From contig JAGNKX010000007.1 of NCBI GenBank assembly GCA_017999915.1, forward strand, positions 208,961-272,960: a stretch of 64,000 bases of DNA, given 5' to 3'. Position numbers and translations under genes: made by a program. Origin of the DNA: Spirochaetota bacterium (lineage in GTDB: Bacteria > Spirochaetota > UBA4802 > UBA5550). Shown one piece after another: positions 15,860 through 24,658 of the stretch. A model generated the notes under the pieces. The model made no database searches. It had not been told where the DNA came from and saw only the letters and a list, made by a program, of their open reading frames with translations. The stretch's first letter is position 1. Each line of letters starts with the position of its first letter.

Positions 15860-17212
15860 ATGCAAGACATTCTTAAAAAAATAGAAAAACTTACCATACT
15901 GAATGATTATCTCACACCTCAGATTATCAAGGATAAGGATGTCAAGCTCGGCCTCAGGAACCCTGACGGAACGGGTGTCGTGGTCGGCATAACCACCAAG
16001 GGGCGGGTTGACGGATACCGGAAGGTGCAGCCGGGCGGCGACAAAAAGAGCTATGAAGTCAAGGCGATCCCCGGGAAGCTTTTCTACTGCGGATATGATG
16101 TCGAGAAGATAGTCAAGACGATGGAAAAGACAAAGCGCTTCGGCTACGAGGAAGTGGCATACCTTCTCCTGGCCGGGGAATTGCCGAATGCGGCCGATCT
16201 GAAAAAATTCACCGAGGAGCTGGGCAGGCGCAGGACCCTTTCAAAGGTGGAGCGGCAGATCATCATGGGAGAGGTGCAGAACGACAACCAGATGTACGCC
16301 CTGCACAGCGTTCTCTCGCACCTGGGCCGCTGCGACGAGGAGGCGGATTCCACCGATATCCCCAACGTGTGCCGGCAGAGCATCAACCTGATAGCAAAGT
16401 TCCCCACCATAGTCGCGTCAAATTATAATGTGCTGCGGTACAGCAAGGGCTTTGACCTGAAGATCCTGCGTCCCAAGCCGGAGTATTCCATAGCCCAGAA
16501 CTTTCTTTATCTTCTCCTCGGCGAAAAACCCGATGACGAGGACGCCCATATCTTCGATATCGCCCTGATCCTCCACGCCGAGCATGGAGGCGGTAATAAT
16601 TCCACCTTCACGGTGCGGTCCGTATCGTCCAGCGGCGCCAATACCTACATGGCTATCGCCGCCGGTATCGCGTCCCTGTCGGGCCACCTCCACGGGGGCG
16701 CCAACGAATCGGTCAAGCTGATGATGAAAGACCTGAAAAAATCCATAAGAGACTGGCAAAGCGAGAGGGAGATCAAGGCCTATCTGACGAAGATCCTGGA
16801 TAAGAAGGCCGGGGACCGGTCCGGAAAGATATACGGGTTCGGGCACGCGGTGTATACCATTTCCGATCCGCGGGCCCTCATCCTCAAGGAATACGCCAGG
16901 GAGATGGCGATGAAGCGGGACTACCATGACGAGTATCTCCTGTATGAAAGCGTGGAGAGAATCGCGTCGTCGCTGCTGAACAGCAGGGGCAAGAAAGTCG
17001 TCAGCGCCAATGTCGATTATTATTCAGGATTCGTATACGAGATGCTGGGAATCCCCATGGAGCTCTACACGCCGATATTCGCCATGGCCAGGGTCGTCGG
17101 GTGGTGCGCCCACCGCATAGAGCAGATCATGCAGGGTAAAATCCTCCGGCCCGCATATATGCAGGTCTACACTGACGAGAAGAAATACAGGGACCTTAAG
17201 GCCCGGAAGTAG
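15860..17212 (+). CDS. gltA: Citrate synthase
   Basis: The 450-residue enzyme condenses acetyl-CoA and oxaloacetate. Catalytic elements are visible: ALILHAEHGGGNNSTFT, SGHLHGGANESV with His276/His278, and GFGHAVYTISDPRA with the catalytic Asp. The length is at the long end for bacterial forms because of an N-terminal extension of about 60 residues before the core. Shine-Dalgarno GGAGGTG lies 7 bases before the ATG at 15860, so a 9-residue upstream extension is not used. It is 60 bases after the phosphatase gene and may share its transcript. Methylcitrate synthase activity cannot be excluded. Confidence 0.9.
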   Translation: MQDILKKIEKLTILNDYLTPQIIKDKDVKLGLRNPDGTGVVVGITTKGRVDGYRKVQPGGDKKSYEVKAIPGKLFYCGYDVEKIVKTMEKTKRFGYEEVAYLLLAGELPNAADLKKFTEELGRRRTLSKVERQIIMGEVQNDNQMYALHSVLSHLGRCDEEADSTDIPNVCRQSINLIAKFPTIVASNYNVLRYSKGFDLKILRPKPEYSIAQNFLYLLLGEKPDDEDAHIFDIALILHAEHGGGNNSTFTVRSVSSSGANTYMAIAAGIASLSGHLHGGANESVKLMMKDLKKSIRDWQSEREIKAYLTKILDKKAGDRSGKIYGFGHAVYTISDPRALILKEYAREMAMKRDYHDEYLLYESVERIASSLLNSRGKKVVSANVDYYSGFVYEMLGIPMELYTPIFAMARVVGWCAHRIEQIMQGKILRPAYMQVYTDEKKYRDLKARK

Positions 17213-17260
17213 GGATTCCCGGCTCCGGGCGGTCTGTTATTTCGCGGGGACATCCCTAAT

Positions 17261-19291
17261 CTATTTCTTCAGTATCCGCCGGAAGTATTCTTCTTTATAA
17301 CTTCTCGCCTTAAGCACGAAGGCGCGGTACCGTTTCGTGATATCGTCATGCCGCGCGGCGATGTTGTTTAATTCTTCTGGATCCTTTCGTATATCGTACA
17401 GCTCCTCGATGCCGTCCACGGTTCTCCGTATATATTTCCAATGCTGGTCGACGACTCCCATGAAATCATCCTTCCATGAGGTGTGAAGAAGGGCCAGCTG
17501 CTCCCTGTGCCCCGAGAGTATGGATATGCCCTCCTGCTCCGGCGACCGGGCCATGCCGAGGATGTCAAGGATGGTCGGGAGTATGTCGATGTGCCTGGTG
17601 ATGCCGTCGAAATATTCCGGCGACGGGAATATCTTTTTATTGTAAATCAGGAAAGGCACGTGCACGTTCTCGTTATAGATGAACAGCGGGTGGTTGTAAT
17701 TCATGCGGTGCTGGTAAAAGGCCTCACCGTGATCGGCAAAGAGGAAGAGGAGGGTGTTGTCCATCAGGTTGTGCCGCTCCATCTCGTCGACGAGCATTCC
17801 CAGTGAAACGTCCGAGTAGTAGAGCGAATTGAGGTAATTACACCAGTTCCGCTTCCGGTAATCCTGTTCACCGCCGCCGTTCGCGGCTATCCTGAATTCC
17901 TCGCCGGGGATCGCGTAGGGATGATGGGGGTTAACCGGCAGCAGCACCAGCAGGCCGGGACGGCCGGTGTCGCGGCTCAGATATTCGATCGCCGGTTTGA
18001 CCATCGCCCGTTCGTCGATTCCCCATCCCACCTGCCTGTTGTAGGGCGGGATCCGGGCCAGGTCATTGTATTCCAGGATCGTGTCGAATTTCCTGTTCTG
18101 CAAAAATCGCTTCTGGCCGGCGTACCCGAGGCCGCCGGTGTGTATGAGACAGGTGCGGTAATTGCGCCTCTTTAGGAGCTCGGGAAGCGTCTGGAGCCCG
18201 ATATCGGGGTATTTCTGTATCACCATGTCCTTGGAATTAAGGTCATAGGCTGATGTGAGAACGGACATCAGGGCATTGGCTGACAGGGGATAGTTCGCGT
18301 AATGGTTGCGGAGGTTGAGGCTGTTCTTTTCCAGGCGGCGCCAGGTGCCGAGGACCGGGCGGCCGTTAATCTCGATGTCATAATACCTGCGCGGCGTGGA
18401 TTCAAAAAAGTAGAGTATGATGTTGTATTTCCTGCCCCTGGGGATTATGCTTTGCCTGTCGTAATACCTGTCCGTGACAAGGGAATCCGTATTGAGTCCG
18501 AAGGCGAAGGTCGCATTGTTCTTTCCCGGCGTCGCTTCCCGCCCGCCGGCCGTGTCAGGGGCTTCCGTGATCAGGTTGTACACCGGGTTCATTGATAATT
18601 CTCTGAGCAGCGAGAGGCGCCGCGCGCTCTCCTGGCCGTTCCGTGAACCCTCTGAACCTCCCGGCGCGTCGGTGAAGAGGGCGATGACAAGGCATGAAAG
18701 CGCTATGGCCGGGACGGCCAGTCGCAGTGCCCTGAAGAGGAACAGGTCGGAATTGAACTGGATGAAGTCCTGCAGGTCGGTCTTTTCCTCCCACCGGTAA
18801 AGGGCGATATTCATGGCGATCATGCCTGCCGACAGGAGAAGGAAGAGGATGTAGAATTCCGCGGAGAATTCCGCCAGGGCTGAATCCAGCATGTTGCCGA
18901 GGCCGGTGAAATGCTCTTTCCCGGCGAAGTTCTTCTGGAATGTCGTTTCATAGACCCTGAAGAATTCCATGCTGAAAAGCAGGAAAAAGATGAAAATGAC
19001 CGAATAAACGGTCAGCAGGCAGTATCGCAGCTTCCTGAAATATGCCGTAATGTATAAAAGGAAAGCGAGGAAAGACAGGGAAAAGCAGAGGGCGGCGCTG
19101 TCATAATGCAATGACGATGATAGATAAGCGCCAAACCCGCCGAGTTTTATATCCGGGTGGATTGACAGGATGTACCGGTAGATCCTGGACCGGTAGAACA
19201 GGTACAGCACCATGGCAATGATGCCATGGGCAAGTATCAGGTGCGAAACGGCATTGTAGCGGATCTCAATTGTTTTCCAGAGGTTTTTCAT
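17261..19291 (-). CDS. LTA-synthase-like membrane sulfatase/phosphoglycerol transferase
   Basis: The 676-residue protein has about five N-terminal membrane segments (for example ILAHGIIAMVLYLFY, SAALCFSLSFLAFLLYI, LLTVYSVIFIFFLLFSMEFF, ILFLLLSAGMIAMNIAL, LAVPAIALSCLVIALF) and a periplasmic alkaline-phosphatase-fold domain from about residue 280. Sulfatase-family positions include YNIILYFFESTPRR, the nucleophile region YPLSANALMSVLTS, LLVLLPVNPHHPYAIP, FLFADHGEAFYQH and HVPFLIYNK. Family members move phosphoglycerol or phosphoethanolamine onto glycans or lipids. In a Gram-negative cell, modification of an envelope glycan is likely. The ATG at 19291 is preferred over TTG at 19297. Monocistronic by spacing. 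Confidence 0.8.
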   Translation of the reverse strand: MKNLWKTIEIRYNAVSHLILAHGIIAMVLYLFYRSRIYRYILSIHPDIKLGGFGAYLSSSLHYDSAALCFSLSFLAFLLYITAYFRKLRYCLLTVYSVIFIFFLLFSMEFFRVYETTFQKNFAGKEHFTGLGNMLDSALAEFSAEFYILFLLLSAGMIAMNIALYRWEEKTDLQDFIQFNSDLFLFRALRLAVPAIALSCLVIALFTDAPGGSEGSRNGQESARRLSLLRELSMNPVYNLITEAPDTAGGREATPGKNNATFAFGLNTDSLVTDRYYDRQSIIPRGRKYNIILYFFESTPRRYYDIEINGRPVLGTWRRLEKNSLNLRNHYANYPLSANALMSVLTSAYDLNSKDMVIQKYPDIGLQTLPELLKRRNYRTCLIHTGGLGYAGQKRFLQNRKFDTILEYNDLARIPPYNRQVGWGIDERAMVKPAIEYLSRDTGRPGLLVLLPVNPHHPYAIPGEEFRIAANGGGEQDYRKRNWCNYLNSLYYSDVSLGMLVDEMERHNLMDNTLLFLFADHGEAFYQHRMNYNHPLFIYNENVHVPFLIYNKKIFPSPEYFDGITRHIDILPTILDILGMARSPEQEGISILSGHREQLALLHTSWKDDFMGVVDQHWKYIRRTVDGIEELYDIRKDPEELNNIAARHDDITKRYRAFVLKARSYKEEYFRRILKK

Positions 19292-19432
19292 AATCAATCA
19301 TCGGCATAGAAAATCATGCGCAGCGGCGCAAGGCGCGCATCCATGTATAAAAAGATTAGATGTAGTGCCGGGTCAAGCATTTTGCAAATTGAAAAAGTAG
19401 ATGGTTGTTTTATATTTTTTTTCCGGCGTTTT

Positions 19433-20314
19433 TTACTTGAACGCGTACACTACCATGGAGCTGGTGGCTGCACAATCGCGGAAGTGAATTTTGCTGATGA
19501 AATGGTACGCCGCTATCCGGACCCAGCAGCGGTAATCCCAGGGCGACGTGAAGGTATACCGGGATTTCTTAAGCTTTGGCAGAAGGCCGAATTCAACGGG
19601 ATAAAATACTTTTATGCGGCTGAAGCCGGCCCTGGTCAGGGCGCCGGCCAGGTTGCTTTTGCTGAAATAGGAGAGGTGACCCGGCATGAAATAGGCATAA
19701 TCGCTCCCCTGCATTTTCGCCTGGAGGCCGGCCATGTTGGCGGTTTGAATAAGGAGGACTCCGTCTTTCCGAAGAAGGCGGTGGCACTCCCGGATGGCAA
19801 AGAGGGGGTCCGGCAGGTGCTCGATGAGCTCTATCATGGTTATTGCCGAGAAAAAATCATACTTGAAGGGGTGGTCAGCCAGTGTGCCGATATGGATGGC
19901 GTCGCCCAGCAGTGACCGGGAATGCCCCCCCGCGTAGGGGGAAAGTTCGATCCCGTGAGGGGCAAAGTGGGGGGCGGCGGCCTTGAGGAGCCCTCCAAAT
20001 GAGGAACCCACATCGAGAAGGTTCCCCCCGGGTACATGGCGGCGAAGCACCTTGATCCGCTTGTTCCAGACATAGGCAGAGAATCGTTCAGCCTCGCGCT
20101 CGTCGTAATAGGAGTATTCCGCCTTTCCGGTGTAATAATCCTCGCCATATAAAGCGCGCACAGCACTGTCGTTGAGGCGCGGATTCATGAACATGAATCC
20201 GCATGATCCGCAACGGTCCACGGTAAAGGCGGGCCTGTAACGCTCGATCCGGAAGCGCCGTTCTATGGCGCCGCTTTCGCAGAGGGGGCATTGCGTCACG
20301 GCCCCGTTGAACAT
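19433..20314 (-). CDS. Class I SAM-dependent methyltransferase with N-terminal zinc ribbon
   Basis: The 293-residue protein begins with a probable zinc ribbon (CPLC at about residues 9-12 and CGSCGF at about 34-39), then a Rossmann methyltransferase core. Motif I is NLLDVGSSFGGLLKAA and a motif resembling the acidic loop is HGIELSP; later segments are DFFSAITMIELIEHLPDP and LLRKDGVLLIQTAN. This architecture is common in methyltransferases of sugar or secondary-metabolite pathways. Shine-Dalgarno GAGGA precedes the ATG at 20314. It is the last gene of a three-gene minus-strand cassette. Substrate unknown. Confidence 0.82.
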   Translation of the reverse strand: MFNGAVTQCPLCESGAIERRFRIERYRPAFTVDRCGSCGFMFMNPRLNDSAVRALYGEDYYTGKAEYSYYDEREAERFSAYVWNKRIKVLRRHVPGGNLLDVGSSFGGLLKAAAPHFAPHGIELSPYAGGHSRSLLGDAIHIGTLADHPFKYDFFSAITMIELIEHLPDPLFAIRECHRLLRKDGVLLIQTANMAGLQAKMQGSDYAYFMPGHLSYFSKSNLAGALTRAGFSRIKVFYPVEFGLLPKLKKSRYTFTSPWDYRCWVRIAAYHFISKIHFRDCAATSSMVVYAFK

Positions 20315-20364
20315 GGCGTTTTCCTCAATGACTTCCGCTGGGGGCGGGTCGGGGTGTTCCTGCC

Positions 20365-21006
20365 TCACTTGCGGGCCTCTATGACCCAGTGCGATATGAG
20401 GGACGTGATATCGCCCATGAGCGTCCGCTCCATGAGTCCGTAGGTATGGGCGCTGAATATGGAAAAGGCCACCTGAAGCTCTCCCTCGCCGTAAAACGAG
20501 GCGGTGGATCCGCTTATGTCGCTCAGGTCGGTGATCCACACGTTGTTGCCCAGGTGCTTGCCGCGCTTCAGGTATGTATCGCGCTCCGACCGGAGGGTGG
20601 CGAAGAGATACCCTCCGGATTTCAGGATCCGCAGTATCTCCTCCAGCATTCCCATGAAATGGTACTTGTTGTTGTAATGAAGGGAGCCCCAGGCGATGAC
20701 GATGTCGGCGCATTCATTTTTCAGTGGAAGGCGTTGATTGTCCCCCTGGATGAGGGCGCCGGGGGCCTGTTTCCCGGACAGCACAAGGGCATTGTAGCTC
20801 GTATCGATGCCGATGGCCTCGGGGATGCCCAGGTCGGCCAGGAGCCGGAGGTGCCTGCCGCTCCCGCATCCGAGATCGACCGCCGTAAGCCCGGCCGGTG
20901 ATTCAAGGAGGGGGTTTTTCCTGAGGAGACGTACCAGGTTCTCATCCGGGTAGAGAAGCGCGGATTTACCGGCGGTGTAATGGCTTTCCCACGATGACGC
21001 TTCCAC
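20365..21006 (-). CDS. Class I SAM-dependent methyltransferase
   Basis: The 213-residue protein has motif I LTAVDLGCGSGRHLRLLADLG (split at about residues 39-59), motif II AIGIDTSYNAL, and the post-II segment CADIVIAWGSLHYNNKYHF then LRILKSGGYLFATLRS. It starts at a GTG two bases after the stop of the ATP-grasp gene, so translation is probably coupled. The family methylates many small molecules; its position between an ATP-grasp ligase and a second methyltransferase suggests a modified peptide or amide product. Substrate unknown. Confidence 0.85.
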   Translation of the reverse strand: MEASSWESHYTAGKSALLYPDENLVRLLRKNPLLESPAGLTAVDLGCGSGRHLRLLADLGIPEAIGIDTSYNALVLSGKQAPGALIQGDNQRLPLKNECADIVIAWGSLHYNNKYHFMGMLEEILRILKSGGYLFATLRSERDTYLKRGKHLGNNVWITDLSDISGSTASFYGEGELQVAFSIFSAHTYGLMERTLMGDITSLISHWVIEARK

Positions 21007-21008
21007 GG

Positions 21009-22226
21009 TTACTTGATCCGGATGTTGAAATTCGATGACGCCTGTTCCGACAGGGCCAGGGCTTCTTCCCTGGTGGGCGCCGATACCACCACCACGCCTA
21101 TGCGGTCAAGGTTGGTGACCGGGTCGTCGATGGGCGACCCAATTTCCTTGAAGATGCGGGAGAAAATGGTCCCGGACACGTTCCGCGGCCCCTCGGGGTT
21201 GCATGACGCCAGAATTCCCTTCTGGCCGGTTATATATCTGACGACAACGGCGTTTTTTCTTTTCTGGGCCTGAGGCGGCTTGAACCCGCGGCCTGTCATC
21301 GATTTTATGGCCTCGCCGATGAGGTTGTAATTGACGCTGGCCGGCACCAGCACGTCGGGAATGAATTCACCCCCGAATTCCGGGACCGCCTCGATGAGAA
21401 AGGGCTCTTCGTCCTTGTCGATGACTATCTCCATGATAAGGGGAGACCGCGATATGGAGAACGCCTCGGCGACCTGCTGACCGATGGCCTCGATTTTTTT
21501 CCACAGGTGCAGGTGCTTCGATGGCGCGATGTGGAGCAGGTCGATGAAATAGGGCGGATATGACGTCTTCTTGTCGGTGATTTCCACAAGGTGATATCTG
21601 CCGTCGTGGATGATGCCTGCCACGATTATTTCATCGCCGGTTATGAATTTTTCAAGGAGGTATTCTTCATCGCTGCGATAATGGGCCGCGCAGATCCTCT
21701 TCAGCTCCGCGCTGTCGGACGCCATCCGCACGTTCTTTTTCGCGTGACCGACGTTGGGCTTAATGATCACCGGGAAGCCGCCGGTATTGTTTTTATCCTG
21801 CTTGTGCCTGGCATTCTGCTGAATTGTGTACGGTGTCAGTATGTTATGCTCGACGAAATGGGACTTCATCTTCTTTTTATCGATGAAGCTGCCGCTGGCG
21901 GCGAAGGGAATGAAGGGTATCTTGAATTTTTCCGTGAGAAAGCTCGTCGTTATGATCGCGGGACCGTATGATTTGGTCATGATGCCGTGGATATCGCCGT
22001 CCACCAGGAGCTCGATCAGCTTTTCGTAGATACTATCGTAGTTTTCGACGGATTCCTGGATTTTCAGGTCGCATTGATAAAAGCCAGGCGCATACACGCT
22101 GGCATCGACGCCGATAACATGAAATCCCTGTTTTTTCGCCTCATTGATAAGGGGTATCTGGTTTAAGCCGGAACCGATGGAGACAAAGTAGCTTACTTGC
22201 TGTGATTTTCTTTTGCCGAAAAGCAT
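21009..22226 (-). CDS. ATP-grasp ligase (carbamoyl-phosphate-synthase-like)
   Basis: The 405-residue protein has an N-terminal pre-ATP-grasp Rossmann part (YFVSIGSGLNQIPLINEAKK, VIGVDASVYAPG) and an ATP-grasp domain from about residue 110. Visible elements are FIDKKKMKSHFVEHNILTP, the lysine strand FPVIIKPNVGHAKKNV, the Glu strand EEYLLEKFITGDEI, and the metal-binding PLIMEIVIDKDEEPFLIEAVPEFGGE. A C-terminal domain of about 100 residues follows (GQKGILASCNPEGP, TREEALALSEQASSNFNI). The family joins a carboxylate to an amine through an acyl phosphate. It heads a cassette with two methyltransferases, suggesting assembly of a small peptide-like or aminoacyl product. Start at 22226 lacks a clear Shine-Dalgarno. 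Confidence 0.85.
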   Translation of the reverse strand: MLFGKRKSQQVSYFVSIGSGLNQIPLINEAKKQGFHVIGVDASVYAPGFYQCDLKIQESVENYDSIYEKLIELLVDGDIHGIMTKSYGPAIITTSFLTEKFKIPFIPFAASGSFIDKKKMKSHFVEHNILTPYTIQQNARHKQDKNNTGGFPVIIKPNVGHAKKNVRMASDSAELKRICAAHYRSDEEYLLEKFITGDEIIVAGIIHDGRYHLVEITDKKTSYPPYFIDLLHIAPSKHLHLWKKIEAIGQQVAEAFSISRSPLIMEIVIDKDEEPFLIEAVPEFGGEFIPDVLVPASVNYNLIGEAIKSMTGRGFKPPQAQKRKNAVVVRYITGQKGILASCNPEGPRNVSGTIFSRIFKEIGSPIDDPVTNLDRIGVVVVSAPTREEALALSEQASSNFNIRIK

Positions 22227-23062
22227 GGAATATTTTTGAATGCTTTTAAGATACCGTCAACAAGATTATCTTTTAACAGCTGCAATAATATTCAAATCCG
22301 GAACACGGGGACCGCCTGACCAGGTGGTTTGGTATGTACAGGGGCGCCGGTCTTCTTTTTTCTATTCGTATTTTTTCTCCAATGTGAGGTAATGTTATAC
22401 CATGGCTGTCACGGCTGCGGTGACCTGGCGATTCAACCGGCGGTGATCCCTGAGTTGATGAATGATGTCGTAACTTTTTCTTCTTTATAATCCTAATAGT
22501 ATTGTAATATTTTAGTAAATTAAAAAATATGGCAAAGAAATATTGGAGTTGTTGCATAACTTGTATAAAATTATTCAATTTGAGACAGTAGACGATGTCG
22601 GCGGTGGTGAATTTTATTGATTATTAAGTGCTGTAAAATGCACATTAATTTCATTGGTATTGAAAAAAATATACACTATTTAACATTTGCTAAATTATGG
22701 CTTGCATCAAGGTTTGTATAATGATATATTAGACATGACGCAAAATTATGTTTTGGTTCGAAGGAAGACCTCCGAGGGGGGCATTTAAGGGCTCTGTCCC
22801 ATAGCCTCGGCAAAATGGTTTAGAATCGAAAAAAATCAATTTAGGAATAATATGCCGGGAATTGGTAAAAAAATCATTTTGGTTAACTGTATTACCAGAT
22901 AATTTAGTATATTAAAATTGTGCTGAACGTAAAGATTTTATAAAGGAGCTTTTCATACCGGTAATCGCTTATAATGATGATGCCTTGTAATATGCCGGGA
23001 ATCATGCAAGGACGGCGATCAGAACGACCGGTGTTAAGCGTGCAGGTGAGAAATAGTATAAT
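22227..23062. other. 836-base gene-free region upstream of mcsA
   Basis: No convincing gene is visible; short open frames have poor composition and no ribosome-binding site. The left part is mixed, the middle is AT-rich. A 15-base direct repeat, TAATATGCCGGGAAT, occurs at 22848-22862 and again at 22988-23002. A TATAAT box at 22970-22975 with a poor -35 region is a candidate promoter of the mcsA operon. No CtsR operator or CIRCE element was recognised. Confidence 0.5.
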
Positions 23063-23584
23063 ATGTTCTGTGAACGGTGCAAAAATACGGAGGCTACCAT
23101 CCACCTGACAGAGATTATAAAAGATGTCAAGTCGGAGCTGCATCTGTGCGAGAGTTGCGCGCGTGAGATCGGATTGAATTCGAAGCTTTCGAATTTTTCC
23201 CTATCCATCCCTGAAATGCTGTCATTTCTTGATGTGAACGAGGTCGATGAGTACGTCACCGGCGGCGTGTGCAAGAGCTGCGGCCTATCCTTCGTGGATT
23301 ACAGCAGGGAGAGCAAGCTCGGCTGTCCCGATTGTTATCGATATCTCGGGGAGTCGCTGAAATCGGTCATCGCGGGATATCATGGAGGGGGTAAGCATTC
23401 CGGCAAGCATCCGGCCAATCCCGAAGGCATCCAGATCATGACCTACGAGAAGCCGGCTGATTTTATCTACGCGAAAAAATCGATCGAAGAGCTGAAGAGC
23501 ATGCTGGGACAGGCCGTCAATGACGAGCGCTATGAAGAGGCGGCCCGCCTGCGCGATAAAATACGGGAGCTTGAAGCATCATGA
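23063..23584 (+). CDS. mcsA: Protein-arginine kinase activator McsA
   Basis: The 173-residue protein has paired zinc-finger cysteines (MFCERCKN, LHLCESCARE, CKSCGLSF, GCPDCYRYL), a histidine/glycine-rich linker, and a C-terminal UVR motif (MLGQAVNDERYEEAARLRDKIREL). McsA activates the arginine kinase McsB, which marks misfolded proteins for ClpC. It heads mcsA-mcsB-clpC; the usual first gene ctsR is missing. The AGGTGAG upstream is about 13 bases from the ATG, a somewhat long spacing. Confidence 0.92.
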   Translation: MFCERCKNTEATIHLTEIIKDVKSELHLCESCAREIGLNSKLSNFSLSIPEMLSFLDVNEVDEYVTGGVCKSCGLSFVDYSRESKLGCPDCYRYLGESLKSVIAGYHGGGKHSGKHPANPEGIQIMTYEKPADFIYAKKSIEELKSMLGQAVNDERYEEAARLRDKIRELEAS

Positions 23585-23596
23585 TCATGCGGGGGA

Positions 23597-24658
23597 ATGA
23601 CATTGTTTGAGGAAGTGCTACAACAGTCCGGCTTCTGGACGTCAACGGGCCCCTTCAGCCATATCGTGCTATCCAGCAGGCTCCGGCTGGCCCGCAACAT
23701 GCTGTCGGTGCCGTTTCCTGGAAGGATGGCCGATGATGAGACGTTCCCCATACGGGGAGCGATTGAGCGGTTCGCCCGCGAATCCGCGTACCGCGGCCAT
23801 GTGAGTATCATCGATCTGAAGGATGTCGACGCAAACGAGAAGCGGTTTTTACGCGAGAGAAACATAATTACCTACGAGATGGAAGTGGCCGACAACAGCA
23901 TGGTGGCCCTTGATGGTATCGATGATTTCAGCATCCTCGTGAACGAGGAAGACCATTTCAGGATACAGGTGATCCGTCCCGGCCTTCAGCTCATGGAGAC
24001 CTATAAAACGGCGGACCGGGTGGACACCGAGCTGAACCGCTTCGTGCCCTACGCCTTTTCCGACGAGCTGGGATACCTGACGGCATGCACGTCGAACCTG
24101 GGCACGGCCCTCCGGGTGTCGGTTCTCCTTCACCTGCCGGTGATAACGATCAAGAACGCGGTCCAGGAGCTTATCCCCGAGGACAAGAAGAACTCCATGG
24201 AGATTAAGGGCACCATCGGTAAGTCGAGCAAGACCCTCGGCGGCCTTTACCAGCTGTCAAACCGGATTTCCCTCGGGCCCTCTGAGGTGGACATTATCGA
24301 GTCCGTCGATGAAGTGGTGGGCCGGATCCTCGAGAACGAAGACAACCGCCGCGACGAATACTTTTCGGAGTCCCGCACCGAGATCGAGGACATGGTATGG
24401 CGCTCCTACGGGACCCTGCTCTATTCGAGGCGGATCAGCTACATCGAGGCCATGGACCACTGTTCCAACGTCCGACTCGGGATCGTGCTGGCTGTCATCA
24501 AGAATATAGATGTCAAATCGATCAATGACATCATGGTCAATATCCAGTGGGCCCATCTCCAGCGCCATTATGCCCTGCTGTTCAAGAGCACCGCCGAATG
24601 CGACGAGTACCGGGCCGATTATATCCGCAAAATAATGCAGACATTCGAGGTTAAATGA
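23597..24658 (+). CDS. mcsB: Protein-arginine kinase McsB
   Basis: The 353-residue protein is an ATP:guanido phosphotransferase-family enzyme that phosphorylates arginines on proteins. HIVLSSRLRLARNM is the family's substrate/ATP region, and the catalytic cysteine Cys164 sits in CTSNLGTALRVSVLLHLP. LSNRISLGPSEVDI and VRLGIVLAVI match the C-terminal part. Length is normal for McsB. It is 12 bases after mcsA and its stop overlaps the clpC start (ATGATG), so the three genes are coupled. In Firmicutes the phosphoarginine mark delivers proteins to ClpCP. Confidence 0.93.
   Translation: MTLFEEVLQQSGFWTSTGPFSHIVLSSRLRLARNMLSVPFPGRMADDETFPIRGAIERFARESAYRGHVSIIDLKDVDANEKRFLRERNIITYEMEVADNSMVALDGIDDFSILVNEEDHFRIQVIRPGLQLMETYKTADRVDTELNRFVPYAFSDELGYLTACTSNLGTALRVSVLLHLPVITIKNAVQELIPEDKKNSMEIKGTIGKSSKTLGGLYQLSNRISLGPSEVDIIESVDEVVGRILENEDNRRDEYFSESRTEIEDMVWRSYGTLLYSRRISYIEAMDHCSNVRLGIVLAVIKNIDVKSINDIMVNIQWAHLQRHYALLFKSTAECDEYRADYIRKIMQTFEVK

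Noticed and set aside
22273..22578. 101-codon open frame in the spacer upstream of mcsA
   Set aside because: Composition is unlike the neighbouring genes (very Lys/His/Ile rich, no strong start) and no ribosome-binding site was found.
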